A stretch of DNA of 64,000 nt from a virus (IMGVR_UViG_3300044949_001928:1-64000), one strand, 5' to 3'; positions 57,259-64,000 are shown, counted from the first letter of the stretch. Program-made: numbers and translations. The notes: a model not told the origin generated them from the sequence alone.

Positions 57259-58426
57259 CACCACCCTCCCATGCGCTGCCATCAACAGGGGCTCCCTCGT
57301 AGTTCGGGTGCCATTGATCTAGGCACCATTCCCATACGTTGCCGTGCATGTCGTACAACCCCCAGTCATTGGGCGGGAATATTCCTACCGGTGTGGTCTG
57401 CTGGCGATATTCGCCGCGGGGGCCACCGTTATAGGTGTAGCCCCCATCGTAATTAGCTTGGTCTGGGGTTATGGTTTTGCCAAAGTGAAACGGCGTGGTA
57501 GTGCCAGCTCGGCAGGCATACTCCCATTGAGCCTCACTGGGCAAGGTGTAGGTGTCGCCGGTTTGCTCGCTCAGCCGCTGGCAGAATTCCATGGCGTCAT
57601 GCCAACTTACGCACTCTACAGGGAGGTCTTCGCCCTTGAAGTGGGAGGGGTTGTCTCCCATGACACTCACCCATTGCGCCTGGGTGATGGGGAATTGGCT
57701 CATCCAGAAGGTTTCTAGAGTTACCTTGTGTTGAGGTGATTCGCTGGCGAAGTGGCTTTCCTCGCTGGTGGGTGAGCCCATCAAGAAGCTACCGGTTGGG
57801 ATTTTCACCATCACAATATCGGTGGCGGGAGCTTGGGAGGTGACGCGGAACCCAACGAAGCCGTTGGAGTTGGCCGGGTGCTCCCTGCCCCGGTAGGCCG
57901 AGCGGCAGTCCTGAGGAGCGTCGAACCAGGAGCCGCCGCGCAGAACTCGGAAAATTCGAGACATGATGCCAAGGGTGGGATGGGAGAGGCAACACACACG
58001 GAAGCCGATGAAGTTGATGGCATAGGCGGGGTGGAGGTAGGTGCGGCAGGCCGAGCGGCAGGGCACCGGGAGGCTGCGCCAGGAGCCGCCGCGCAATATG
58101 CGGAAAATTCGAGCCATGATGCTGGGGGTGGGGTGGGGGAAGCGACAGACGCGGAAACCGCCAAGGGTGGAGGAGAGATCGGAAGGGCTGTAGAAGCGGG
58201 AGGCCGAGCGGCAGTAACCCGGTTTATTGATCCAGGATCCACCGCGCAATACTCGGAGAATTAGAGCCACGATGCTGGGGCTGGGTTGAGAGATGCAGAC
58301 AACACGGAAGCCGATGCCGTAGTTGAAGGCAAAGGCGGGGTGGTAGCTGAGACGGCGGGCCGAGCGGCAGCCCTGGGGACTGCTAAAGCAGGAGCCACCG
58401 CGCAGCAGGCGTTCCTTAGAAAACAT
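57251..58426 (-). CDS. FGE-fold protein with four tandem variable modules
   Basis: A 391-residue protein in one frame. Residues 1 to about 200 hold four copies of a 51-52 residue unit (RGGSW-xxx-P-xx-CRSA-x-R ... GFRV). A formylglycine-generating-enzyme-type domain follows (about 205-391: KIPTGSFLMGSP, VSWHDAMEFC, LPSEAQWEYACRAG, GNVWEWC). In usual FGE-type proteins the RGGSW-GFRV unit is the C-terminus after GNVWEWC; here the domain stops after GSAWEGGDE and the units come first. The variable codons are mostly NNC/NNT, and CRSA is conserved base for base. This is the pattern of DGR variable regions. The active-site Cys pair of FGE is not recognisable, so binding rather than catalysis is likely. 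Confidence 0.75.
   Translation of the reverse strand: MFSKERLLRGGSCFSSPQGCRSARRLSYHPAFAFNYGIGFRVVCISQPSPSIVALILRVLRGGSWINKPGYCRSASRFYSPSDLSSTLGGFRVCRFPHPTPSIMARIFRILRGGSWRSLPVPCRSACRTYLHPAYAINFIGFRVCCLSHPTLGIMSRIFRVLRGGSWFDAPQDCRSAYRGREHPANSNGFVGFRVTSQAPATDIVMVKIPTGSFLMGSPTSEESHFASESPQHKVTLETFWMSQFPITQAQWVSVMGDNPSHFKGEDLPVECVSWHDAMEFCQRLSEQTGDTYTLPSEAQWEYACRAGTTTPFHFGKTITPDQANYDGGYTYNGGPRGEYRQQTTPVGIFPPNDWGLYDMHGNVWEWCLDQWHPNYEGAPVDGSAWEGGDE
57841..58405 (-). repeat. Four tandem DGR-like variable regions
   Basis: Cores at about 58301-58405, 58149-58250, 57993-58096 and 57841-57943, with a 153-156 bp period. A 13-mer (CTGCCGCTCGGCC) is identical in all four. No template repeat, with AAC codons at the variable sites, is found in the window. 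Confidence 0.75.
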
Positions 58427-58619
58427 CGACAAGCCCCGCCGCACGATCTACCAGGGCAGCGTCAGCGAAACGATTTTCTCTGCGCAATGCAATGACCAGT
58501 GCGGACAGTCGCTCAGAGAACTCTTCATTCGACAAGGCGGCGCACGCGTCTTTGGCGCTGCTTATTTTCTCATTGAGATGAACCAGCTCGGGCAGTTCGG
58601 CAGGGAAAACGATCGGCAT
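58416..58619 (-). CDS. Small helical early protein ahead of the FGE gene (67 aa)
   Basis: ATG 58619, downstream of an early promoter (58634-58655). All helical (PELVHLNEKISSAKDACAAL, LSALVIALRRENRFADAALV). It overlaps the FGE-like gene by 11 nt and is cotranscribed with it. A link to the variable protein is possible but unproven. Confidence 0.6.
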   Translation of the reverse strand: MPIVFPAELPELVHLNEKISSAKDACAALSNEEFSERLSALVIALRRENRFADAALVDRAAGLVDVF

Positions 58620-58633
58620 GATCGGGTGGGGCG

Positions 58634-58655
58634 GTGTGGCTCTCACACTGTAGCA
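58634..58655 (-). promoter_or_regulatory. Early promoter with GCCACAC leader
   Basis: Leftward TGCTACAGT (58655-58647) then GCCACAC (58640-58634), 15 nt before ATG 58619. Confidence 0.6.
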
Positions 58656-58948
58656 CGTTGCCGGGGCTCTGGCGCGGGTCCTATCCGGCGAATCAGGTAG
58701 CCAGGACGGGCGCTGGAGCCCGGCTCGTAGTCGAGCAGGCCAGCACGGTGCAGATCGGACAACCGCTTACTGAGCGAAGGCGCACAGCAGCCGAACCAAT
58801 CGCACATCTGCCAAACCAGATACCGCCTGGCGGCCTGCCGACCGCGCTTCCTTGTCTGGTGGGCAAGGTGCAAACAGTCGACAATAACAGCGTTGGTATA
58901 ATTGCGGCGATTCATCATAAGATAGACGGCGAGATCAGGGGTATCCAT
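58643..58948 (-). CDS. Winged-helix DNA-binding protein (101 aa)
   Basis: 101 residues. HTH YLVWQMCDWFGCCAPSLSKR followed by LSDLHRAGLLDYEPGSSARP and a GYLIRR strand, a winged-helix pattern. The next gene upstream is a paralogue (same GSSARPGY wing). Start overlaps the previous stop by one base (TAATG). Likely an early regulator. Confidence 0.65.
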   Translation of the reverse strand: MDTPDLAVYLMMNRRNYTNAVIVDCLHLAHQTRKRGRQAARRYLVWQMCDWFGCCAPSLSKRLSDLHRAGLLDYEPGSSARPGYLIRRIGPAPEPRQRATV

Positions 58949-59340
58949 TACTTTTTCCTCTGTTTCGGCGCCCGGCCGATGGATCCAGCGGGCTTGCGCA
59001 CCGCGGTTTTTCGTTTTGGTCGCGGCCTGGGGATGGGCCGCGGGAGGGGTACCCCACCAGGGGGGAGGCCGACATGGGTAAAACGGTAGCCAGGACGGGC
59101 GCTGGAGCCCTTGTCGTACGTGACCAGGCCGTGACGGACGAGGTAGACCAGCCGGCGGGAAATAGTCTGAGAGCTGCATCCCCAGCGGCGCTGGAGCTTT
59201 TCCCGTTTGATCGGCTGATCAGGGCCGATCTCGCAATTAGACCATAACCTGTACAAAAAGATCAGATCTAGCAGTCCTTTGGCCTGGTAGGTGGATTGAT
59301 GCCTTTCGGCAAAATCCAGAATCTGCTCAATTGCTTCCAT
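58948..59340 (-). CDS. Winged-helix DNA-binding protein (130 aa)
   Basis: 130 residues. HTH LQRRWGCSSQTISRRLVYLV with wing VTYDKGSSARPGYRFTHVG, then a basic Pro/Lys/Arg tail (PKRKTAVRKPAGSIGRAPKQ). Paralogue of the protein at 58643. The tail is extra. Confidence 0.65.
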   Translation of the reverse strand: MEAIEQILDFAERHQSTYQAKGLLDLIFLYRLWSNCEIGPDQPIKREKLQRRWGCSSQTISRRLVYLVRHGLVTYDKGSSARPGYRFTHVGLPPGGVPLPRPIPRPRPKRKTAVRKPAGSIGRAPKQRKK

Positions 59341-59593
59341 ACGCCTCCGGCCAATTGTTGCGGATCATGCGGTCAATCCGCGAAGGCAGCGGCAATGGCT
59401 GCCCCGTTTCGTCAAGCGGGAAGGGGCCAATGGCCCCTCTAAACTTCCGCTCCGGCCTTGCCCGGATGGACAGGTACGCATACCGGCGGTCCCCCCAGCG
59501 GTCGGGCGCCCCCCACTGGAGGGAGGCGATGACCAGGGTGCCGTAGTTGATACGCCACTCGGTGGGGGAGTGGCGCTGCCAGGGAAGGTTCAA
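59327..59593 (-). CDS. Small early protein, unknown (88 aa)
   Basis: Trp/Arg-rich, beta-type (WRINYGTLVIASLQWGAPDR, YAYLSIRARPERKFRGAI). Overlaps the SSB stop and the next gene. No family is recognised. Confidence 0.55.
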   Translation of the reverse strand: MNLPWQRHSPTEWRINYGTLVIASLQWGAPDRWGDRRYAYLSIRARPERKFRGAIGPFPLDETGQPLPLPSRIDRMIRNNWPEAYGSN

Positions 59594-60072
59594 AATGGCA
59601 CCTCATCATTCGAGTCGTCGGACTTGCTGGTGAGCCAGGTGGCCGGGCTTGGGGTGGGGGCAGATGGACGGGACTGGGCGGGGGTGCGGGGCTGTGCCGT
59701 GGCGGGGGCGGGTGGCGCGGTGGTGTCAACCGGTGACCAGCTGTGAACTTTGAGCGCCATCGCGTAGCGAGGCTCACCGGTGTTCTTGTCTTCCCACTTA
59801 TCAAAGTACACCCGGCCGGTCACGTCGATCAACTGACCCTTCCGTGTGCCGTCTACAAATGGTTGGGCGGCTTCAAACCAGACTTTAAGGGTCAGCCAAT
59901 CCGGCTGCTTGTCATCATTGCGGCCTTTCTTTTCGGGATGATCTATGGCGATCCGGGCCGAAGCGACTTGGGTACCAGATTCAAGGTATCTGATCTCCGG
60001 ATCAGCCACCAAACGACCGCGAAAGAAGTAGGTTTGGGCCCGAAGCAGGCTTTGAAGAAGTTCCGAGTTCAT
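59590..60072 (-). CDS. ssb: Single-stranded DNA-binding protein
   Basis: 160 residues from ATG 60072. OB fold: FFRGRLVADPEIRYLESGTQ, ASARIAID, WLTLKVWFEAAQPFVDGTRK, LIDVTGRVYFDKWEDKNTGE. Pro-rich linker and an acidic tip (SNDEVPF), the usual bacterial SSB tail, with the cyanobacterial-type VPF end. It should protect ssDNA and recruit partners. Lies just downstream of the Sak4-like gene. Confidence 0.85.
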   Translation of the reverse strand: MNSELLQSLLRAQTYFFRGRLVADPEIRYLESGTQVASARIAIDHPEKKGRNDDKQPDWLTLKVWFEAAQPFVDGTRKGQLIDVTGRVYFDKWEDKNTGEPRYAMALKVHSWSPVDTTAPPAPATAQPRTPAQSRPSAPTPSPATWLTSKSDDSNDEVPF

Positions 60073-60110
60073 TGTGTGAAGCGTGAATTGCAGGGCGAGG
60101 GTGAGCGTCG

Positions 60111-61274
60111 TCAAGCCGCCGGAGCGGCTGTGGTCATGGCGGCCAGGTCTGCCGGGTCGGCGAGGCCCTGGCCCCAGGTGGCGGGGGATTCGTCGTCGGG
60201 GTCGGAGCCGACACCGGACTCGTCGGCCAGGTCGACATCGTCCTCGTGGTGATCGGGAACGGTGGTGGCTGGAGCGAGAGAGTGGCTCAACCGGTTGGTA
60301 GCAGCGGCGGCGGCAACGCGACGAGCCACCGCCTCCTCCTCCGCTGCTTCCCCGGCTCGCGTGCAACCCACTCCCAGGTCGGCGCCGGTGCGGCTGTCCT
60401 GCCCGGCGTTCCAGGCCCGGATTGTCGCGGGGAGGTTTAGGGCTTGGTTCAGGATCTGGGCCTGCAGCTTGGGAGGCATGGCCTCCAGCGGCTTCCCATC
60501 ATTGCACTGCGTCAGAAGCGCTTGCATCCCGATCGCAGTCAGCCCCACGGCGCGGGCTTTGGCCCGGATCTGATCGGGAATAGACATCGGAGGGGCGCCT
60601 TCGTCAAGCCAGGCGGCCATTTCGGCGCCCAGGGGCTCGCCTGGGTTTTGCAGGTACTGGTCCTGAAACTTGCCGGAGCGGTCTTTGATGACCGTGAGAA
60701 TATGTTCGGTCGACAGTTCTAGCAACATGTCAAATTCATATTCAATGCCTTTACCTTGCTCTGGGCTCAGACCAACCCGGACAGGCTTGTCCTTGCCGTT
60801 GCGGTCTTTCTCGGTTGTCCACTCTGTTTTGGATCGCATGGTTGCGATCACGTGGCCAGGGTAGTCAAGAATTGCGTCAATAAGTTTCCTTTGCTTGGGA
60901 GTGCCATCGCTCCAGGCACTCCAGGTGTTGCCTTTGTACTTGGCCTTGGCAAGCGCGTCAACCTCAGTCAGGAGCTCCTGCCAGGCGTGGGTAAGGCTGT
61001 CAATGATCAGCACTCCATAGCCCGCTTCGCCCGCTTCGTGAATTGCGGTCACATAGTCACTAATTCGATGCTGGCCGGTACCCAGGTCGCAAACATCAAA
61101 ATCAAACCGGTCCGCGTACTTACTTGCAGTACGGCGCTCGCTGTCGATGACGGCAATGCGGCCACCGATGCCAGTGGCAAGGCGGAGTGATGTGAAAGTC
61201 TTGCCGGCCCCTGACGGCCCAAAAATTGCCGCTCGAAGTTTTGCGGCTTCTTTGGTGGCCTTTTTGAAAGCCAT
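60111..61274 (-). CDS. Sak4/AAA_24-type RecA-like ATPase
   Basis: About 387 residues from ATG 61274. P-loop FGPSGAGKT near residue 18, Walker B GVLIIDSLTH near 88, and a downstream basic ATPase core (KGIEYEFDMLLEL). This is the phage nucleotide-binding family that in several phages acts with SSB in recombination (Sak4). A long acidic, Ala-rich C-terminal tail (about 300-387) is extra and may be partly unstructured. The promoter lies at 61286-61307. Confidence 0.8.
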   Translation of the reverse strand: MAFKKATKEAAKLRAAIFGPSGAGKTFTSLRLATGIGGRIAVIDSERRTASKYADRFDFDVCDLGTGQHRISDYVTAIHEAGEAGYGVLIIDSLTHAWQELLTEVDALAKAKYKGNTWSAWSDGTPKQRKLIDAILDYPGHVIATMRSKTEWTTEKDRNGKDKPVRVGLSPEQGKGIEYEFDMLLELSTEHILTVIKDRSGKFQDQYLQNPGEPLGAEMAAWLDEGAPPMSIPDQIRAKARAVGLTAIGMQALLTQCNDGKPLEAMPPKLQAQILNQALNLPATIRAWNAGQDSRTGADLGVGCTRAGEAAEEEAVARRVAAAAATNRLSHSLAPATTVPDHHEDDVDLADESGVGSDPDDESPATWGQGLADPADLAAMTTAAPAA

Positions 61275-61285
61275 GGTCTTTTGCG

Positions 61286-61307
61286 GTGTGGCCAGCACAT
61301 CATAGCA
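61286..61307 (-). promoter_or_regulatory. Early promoter with GCCACAC leader
   Basis: Leftward TGCTATGAT (61307-61299) then GCCACAC (61292-61286), 11 nt before ATG 61274. Confidence 0.65.
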
Positions 61308-61345
61308 CGGCGGTTCAGGATCCGCATCGTCTGACCCGCCGCCGC

Positions 61346-61783
61346 TCACCCGTGGGCGCCAAACGGTCCCGACACGATCGCCTGCGCCTCCTCGACGGAT
61401 CGGGCGACACCAGCCAGCCCGCCAAGGCCGCGGACCATTTGGATGAAACTCGCCTGCTCCGGTGTCGGGCGGGTCGCTGCCTTGAACTCAACCGCCGAGA
61501 ACACCGCCACCCGGCGGCCAACGTGCTCGGGCAGGATCAGCCGCGAGGACAGGCCGATGCTATCCGAGCTGCCAGGGCACAAGCCGGCACGCAGGGGGCG
61601 GGCGGCGCGGATCACAATGTCCCCAGGGCGGAGCGACGCACCTACGGCGCCGCGGTTGCTATCGGTCACCTTGTCGGTTCTCCCAACCCAGCCGGTCCCC
61701 ACGTTGTTCCGGTACATCCTGGTATGTTCGCCGGCCATTGCCAGAATCGCTCTTTGTTGCACTTCGTGCTCACGGCTGGCCAT
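61346..61783 (-). CDS. VRR-NUC nuclease
   Basis: About 145 residues from ATG 61783, chosen over 61807 for its CACCACC leader. EHEVQQRAILAMAGEHTRMY at the start, GDIVIRAAR, SDSIGLSSRLILPE and AVFSAVEFKA follow the order of VRR-NUC nucleases, with an Asp and ExK-type metal ligands. These cut branched or flap DNA. The GC-rich insert near 60-75 is longer than usual. Confidence 0.65.
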   Translation of the reverse strand: MASREHEVQQRAILAMAGEHTRMYRNNVGTGWVGRTDKVTDSNRGAVGASLRPGDIVIRAARPLRAGLCPGSSDSIGLSSRLILPEHVGRRVAVFSAVEFKAATRPTPEQASFIQMVRGLGGLAGVARSVEEAQAIVSGPFGAHG

Positions 61784-61823
61784 GGTGGTGCTTGGTGGGA
61801 ATGCCATGGTGCCACAACCAACC

Positions 61824-61835
61824 GGAAACCTGGTG
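61824..61835 (+). promoter_or_regulatory. Start-associated sequence 18 (GGAAACCTGGTG)
   Basis: 17 nt before GTG 61853; this spacing favours GTG 61853 over GTG 61835. Confidence 0.65.
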
Positions 61836-61852
61836 TGTCTGCGAAGGGCAGC

Positions 61853-62128
61853 GTGCCGCGGCGAATCTCCACTCGCACCCTGGTCATCGCCTGCAGCGTG
61901 CTGGCGTTGCTGGCGCTCGCCTACCGGACCGCGTACATCGTGGACTGCCGGCGATCGACCGGCCGCCTTGAGCGCTGTTGGCAGGAGGGCCCGCTGGTGA
62001 TCTCCATCGACGAGGCCATGCGGCTGGCGACCATCTCAGGCCTGGCGGGCTGGGCTGGATTTAACACCTACAACCCTGGGCTAAGCGCCCCTCGTAAACG
62101 CGATCCCAAACAACCCCCACCGCAATGA
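61853..62128 (+). CDS. Holin candidate
   Basis: About 91 residues from GTG 61853. One strong transmembrane helix near residue 15 (LVIACSVLALLALAYRTAYI) and a weaker hydrophobic stretch near 60 (AMRLATISGLAGWAGFNTY). Charged tail. It overlaps the lysin gene by ATGA and carries a start-associated sequence, so it is expressed with late genes. Holin by position and topology. Confidence 0.55.
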   Translation: MPRRISTRTLVIACSVLALLALAYRTAYIVDCRRSTGRLERCWQEGPLVISIDEAMRLATISGLAGWAGFNTYNPGLSAPRKRDPKQPPPQ

Positions 62129-63354
62129 GCACTCCCACCACGGTCCCGATCGGGAACTTTGTCGACCACTTGGACATGGCCAAGCCGCACCACAGGGCGT
62201 TCTTCCAGTGGGTGCTCGAACGGCTGCAGCAGCTGGACCCCACCGCGCTGCGGCGAGACTCGGAGGGCTATGCCATCTGGCAGGGTGCCGTGCCCAGTAA
62301 GGCCTTGGCCTTCGCCTTGCCCCTCGTGCAGGAGTTCGAGGGATGCAAGCTGACGGCCTATCCCGATCCCGGCACCGGCGGCGAGCCGTGGACGATCGGG
62401 TGGGGGAGCACCGGCTACGGCGACGGCCGGCCGGTGCGGCAGGGGGACACCATCACCCAGGCCGAAGCCGATGAGCTGCTGACCCAGCGGCTGGAGCGGG
62501 ACTACAAGGTGCTGGCGGGGCGCATCCCGCGGTGGGGGGAACTGAATGCCCACCAGCAGGCGGCGCTGCTGTCGTTCTCCTACAACGTGGGGGTGAACTG
62601 GTACGACAGCGAGGGGTTTGCCACGATCAGCACGTACATTCGCGGCTGGCATCTGCCGCTAGTACCGGGGGCCATGCTCCTCTACGTCAACCCAGGGACG
62701 CGCGTGGAGGAGGGTCTGCGGCGCAGGAGGGTGGCCGAGGGGAAGCTGTTCACATCTGGTGGGCCAGCACCGGCACCAACACCGGCAGCAGCTGCGCCCA
62801 CGGCTCCGAGTGAGTGGGCTACCAGGGTGAGGGCACTGAACCTCAGCCAACCGGATTCGAGCACCTGCCAGGCAACGTGCATCGCCATGGCGGTCAGGGA
62901 TCCCGACATCATGGCGATTCGCCGCAAACTGGTGAACATTGGATCAGCTGGAGACCCTGCGGTTATGAGGCGGGTGATTCAGTCCTACAATGTCAAGTAT
63001 GAATACGATGGTAACGCTAGCCTGGAAAAGGTATACGGCTGGCTCAAGGCTGGTGAACTGCTCATCACCCACGGCTGGTTTACTGGGAGTGGTCATGTCA
63101 TCTGCCTCGATGGGTTGAAGAAAAAACCGGACGGCTCGCATGACATAAGTGTCAAAGATCCATGGTCTAAATTCAACGCAGAATCCTGGGGATACAATAG
63201 CTCAGAGAAGTTCTACGATGGCTTCTATAGCGACCGCGAGATCTATGCGGCTTGCGTTGCGGGCGCCGGTGCTGGCGATGCTAGGCGCATTTACCAGTCC
63301 GGCGCCTTTGACGCAAAACGAGGCGGGATGTGGGTTCACCGGTTCCTGGTGTAG
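62125..63354 (+). CDS. Two-domain lysin: T4-type lysozyme plus C39-like peptidase
   Basis: 409 residues. Residues about 65-205 are a GH24-type lysozyme (FEGCKLTAYPDPGTGGEPWT, IGWGSTGYG, ITQAEADELLTQRL, LLSFSYNVG). After a Pro/Ala linker, residues about 230-380 resemble a C39-like peptidase (QPDSSTCQATCIAMAV, SGHVICLDG, DPWSKF). The first attacks the glycan, the second may cleave peptides, so the chain could break murein at two points. The N-terminal 60 residues are of unknown use. Confidence 0.8.
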   Translation: MSTPTTVPIGNFVDHLDMAKPHHRAFFQWVLERLQQLDPTALRRDSEGYAIWQGAVPSKALAFALPLVQEFEGCKLTAYPDPGTGGEPWTIGWGSTGYGDGRPVRQGDTITQAEADELLTQRLERDYKVLAGRIPRWGELNAHQQAALLSFSYNVGVNWYDSEGFATISTYIRGWHLPLVPGAMLLYVNPGTRVEEGLRRRRVAEGKLFTSGGPAPAPTPAAAAPTAPSEWATRVRALNLSQPDSSTCQATCIAMAVRDPDIMAIRRKLVNIGSAGDPAVMRRVIQSYNVKYEYDGNASLEKVYGWLKAGELLITHGWFTGSGHVICLDGLKKKPDGSHDISVKDPWSKFNAESWGYNSSEKFYDGFYSDREIYAACVAGAGAGDARRIYQSGAFDAKRGGMWVHRFLV

Positions 63355-63366
63355 GATTCACTGGTA

Positions 63367-63397
63367 AACACGGAGCGGCTGGCACTGTTTCCGTGTT
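63367..63397 (+). terminator. Hairpin after lysin gene
   Basis: AACACGGA pairs with TCCGTGTT around a 15-nt loop. There is no long T-run, so terminator status is moderate. Confidence 0.45.
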
Positions 63398-63407
63398 GAT
63401 CGTCCTC

Positions 63408-63653
63408 TCAGGTTTTGGCCTGGGGGGATTTCGCCTTTCGGGCCCGCCGCATCCGCAGGCGGTTTTCCTCTTTGCCAGCCGGTGAGCCACGCCAGCAACG
63501 TGAGCACAAGGGGGCGGTTTTGGCGCTCCGGATCTGGCAGCCGCAGGGGCAGACTGCCAGCGGTGGTAGCTCGCCCCGCTGGCGCTGCCGATGGCGCTTG
63601 ACGCGATCACTGGAGGGGGAGGGGTCAGGCACTGGGGGTGCCGAGTCCGTCAA
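63408..63653 (-). CDS. Small basic zinc-type protein (81 aa)
   Basis: 81 residues with CPCGC and CSRCW pairs around residue 35-53, between basic arms (RVKRHRQRQR, RLRMRRARKAK). DNA- or RNA-binding is likely. Overlaps the upstream gene. Confidence 0.55.
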   Translation of the reverse strand: MTDSAPPVPDPSPSSDRVKRHRQRQRGELPPLAVCPCGCQIRSAKTAPLCSRCWRGSPAGKEENRLRMRRARKAKSPQAKT

Positions 63654-63858
63654 TCATGTGCATTACGGCGGAGTAAACGCTGGTGGTTTCTTCTTGGACC
63701 AAAAAAAGCTGGTTATTTGTCGCTTTAATACATGTTCTTCTTGTGCCGCCACTATCGGCCGCTATTTGTTGTATCGAAATAATCGTTGAAGGATCTAGGT
63801 AAATCAGCTCTCCTGTTCTCCAATTTGTCAATTCGATGAACTGGGTGGCTTTGGTCAT
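63625..63858 (-). CDS. Small early protein (77 aa)
   Basis: 77 residues, beta-type (FIELTNWRTGELIYLDPSTI, NNQLFLVQEETTSVYSAVMH). This looks like a short phage beta-domain. Overlaps the next gene by 29 nt. The leader has CCCCACCGCACCACGCACACC-type ACC richness. Confidence 0.55.
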   Translation of the reverse strand: MTKATQFIELTNWRTGELIYLDPSTIISIQQIAADSGGTRRTCIKATNNQLFLVQEETTSVYSAVMHMIDGLGTPSA

Positions 63859-63908
63859 GGTGTGCGTGGTGCGGTGGGGTAAAACAGTTTCGGGTACAGA
63901 GGCGCGGG

Positions 63909-64000
63909 CTAGGGCATCCCGCGAACCGTCACGAGCGTGCGCGGCATCGCGGTAGGCGGGGCTGCAGCCTTCGCGTCTCCATAGGTGATCAGCGGCCCGA
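63909..64000 (-). CDS. Partial ORF cut by right window edge
   Basis: An open frame reads in from the right edge and ends with TAG at 63909-63911 (GPLITYGDAKAAAPPTAMPR, then TLVTVRGMP). Too short to assign. Real only if it continues outside the window. Confidence 0.3.
   Translation of the reverse strand, partial: GPLITYGDAKAAAPPTAMPRTLVTVRGMP

Noticed and set aside
58444-58444. GTG at 58444 as start of the FGE-like gene
   Set aside because: ATG 58426 gives a unit start like the others (M-x-R-x-LRGGS); the GTG lies further inside the upstream gene.
57251-61349. Reverse transcriptase or template repeat near the variable FGE gene
   Set aside because: No frame with a YxDD palm motif and no AAC-rich copy of the variable region is visible on either strand.
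61286-61852. Upstream part of the holin frame
   Set aside because: Antisense to the VRR-NUC gene; the start-associated sequence fixes the start at 61853.
1-64000. CRISPR arrays and tRNA genes
   Set aside because: No regular spaced repeats and no cloverleaf with T-loop GGTTCRA were found when reading through.

Overview
This window is phage DNA: a GC-rich, densely packed genome of a tailed phage with siphovirus-type tail genes, whose host is almost certainly a cyanobacterium. The tail evidence is a major tail protein, a lambda-type frameshifted tail chaperone, a 1353-residue tape measure and a discoidin-tipped hub. The host evidence is a cyAbrB-type regulator, an SSB ending in an acidic DEVPF tip, and a formylglycine-enzyme-fold protein with variable repeats of the kind known from cyanobacterial diversity-generating retroelements. 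Both ends of the window probably cut genes, so the genome is larger than 64 kb or is circularly permuted. I see no integrase, tRNA, CRISPR array or reverse transcriptase.

Layout. 1-2.4 kb: leftward helicase operon. 2.5-9.7 kb: rightward replication and nucleotide genes (tandem RHH regulator, primase-helicase, a GGAAC-repeat region that may be an origin, small-terminase candidate, thymidylate kinase). 9.7-17.4 kb: large terminase, a sigma-factor-like protein, a dATP/dGTP diphosphohydrolase-like protein, portal, MuF-type head protein. 17.4-22 kb: cyAbrB and a cluster of small basic proteins on both strands. 22-37.8 kb: tail genes. 37.8-40.1 kb: scaffold and major capsid protein, unusually placed after the tail. 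40-46.4 kb: fibre-like proteins, a staphylococcal-nuclease-like protein and a membrane-anchored coiled coil. 46.6-49.3 kb: Gp157-like, SPFH-like and ThyX. 49.3-61.8 kb: a long leftward array of about 25 small early genes with dCTP deaminase, the variable FGE-like protein, two winged-helix proteins, SSB, a Sak4/AAA_24 ATPase and a VRR-NUC nuclease. 61.8-63.4 kb: holin candidate and a two-domain lysin. 63.4-64 kb: leftward small genes.

How it works together. Primase-helicase, DECH helicase, SSB, RecA-like ATPase and VRR-NUC make a replication-recombination set. Dcd, ThyX and Tmk make a thymidylate branch, and the dATP/dGTP diphosphohydrolase-like protein trims purine pools. Early operons share an extended -10 promoter (TGnTAnnnT) followed by a GCCACAC leader element. 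Late genes instead share a start-associated sequence, GGAAACCTGAGG, 16-25 nt ahead of the start codon on both strands. Many small early genes are joined by repeated junction sequences: ACC-rich ATGA overlaps, or a hairpin-plus-Shine-Dalgarno cassette. These shared junctions, together with gene families that share one end and differ at the other, suggest that genes and domains are shuffled as cassettes.

Most notable findings: the GGAAACCTGAGG start-associated sequence; the FGE-fold protein with four tandem DGR-like variable modules and no visible reverse transcriptase; the MARTYKRD family with a common N-terminus and swapped C-termini; and the displaced capsid module. All functional calls are from reading the sequence; no database search was run.
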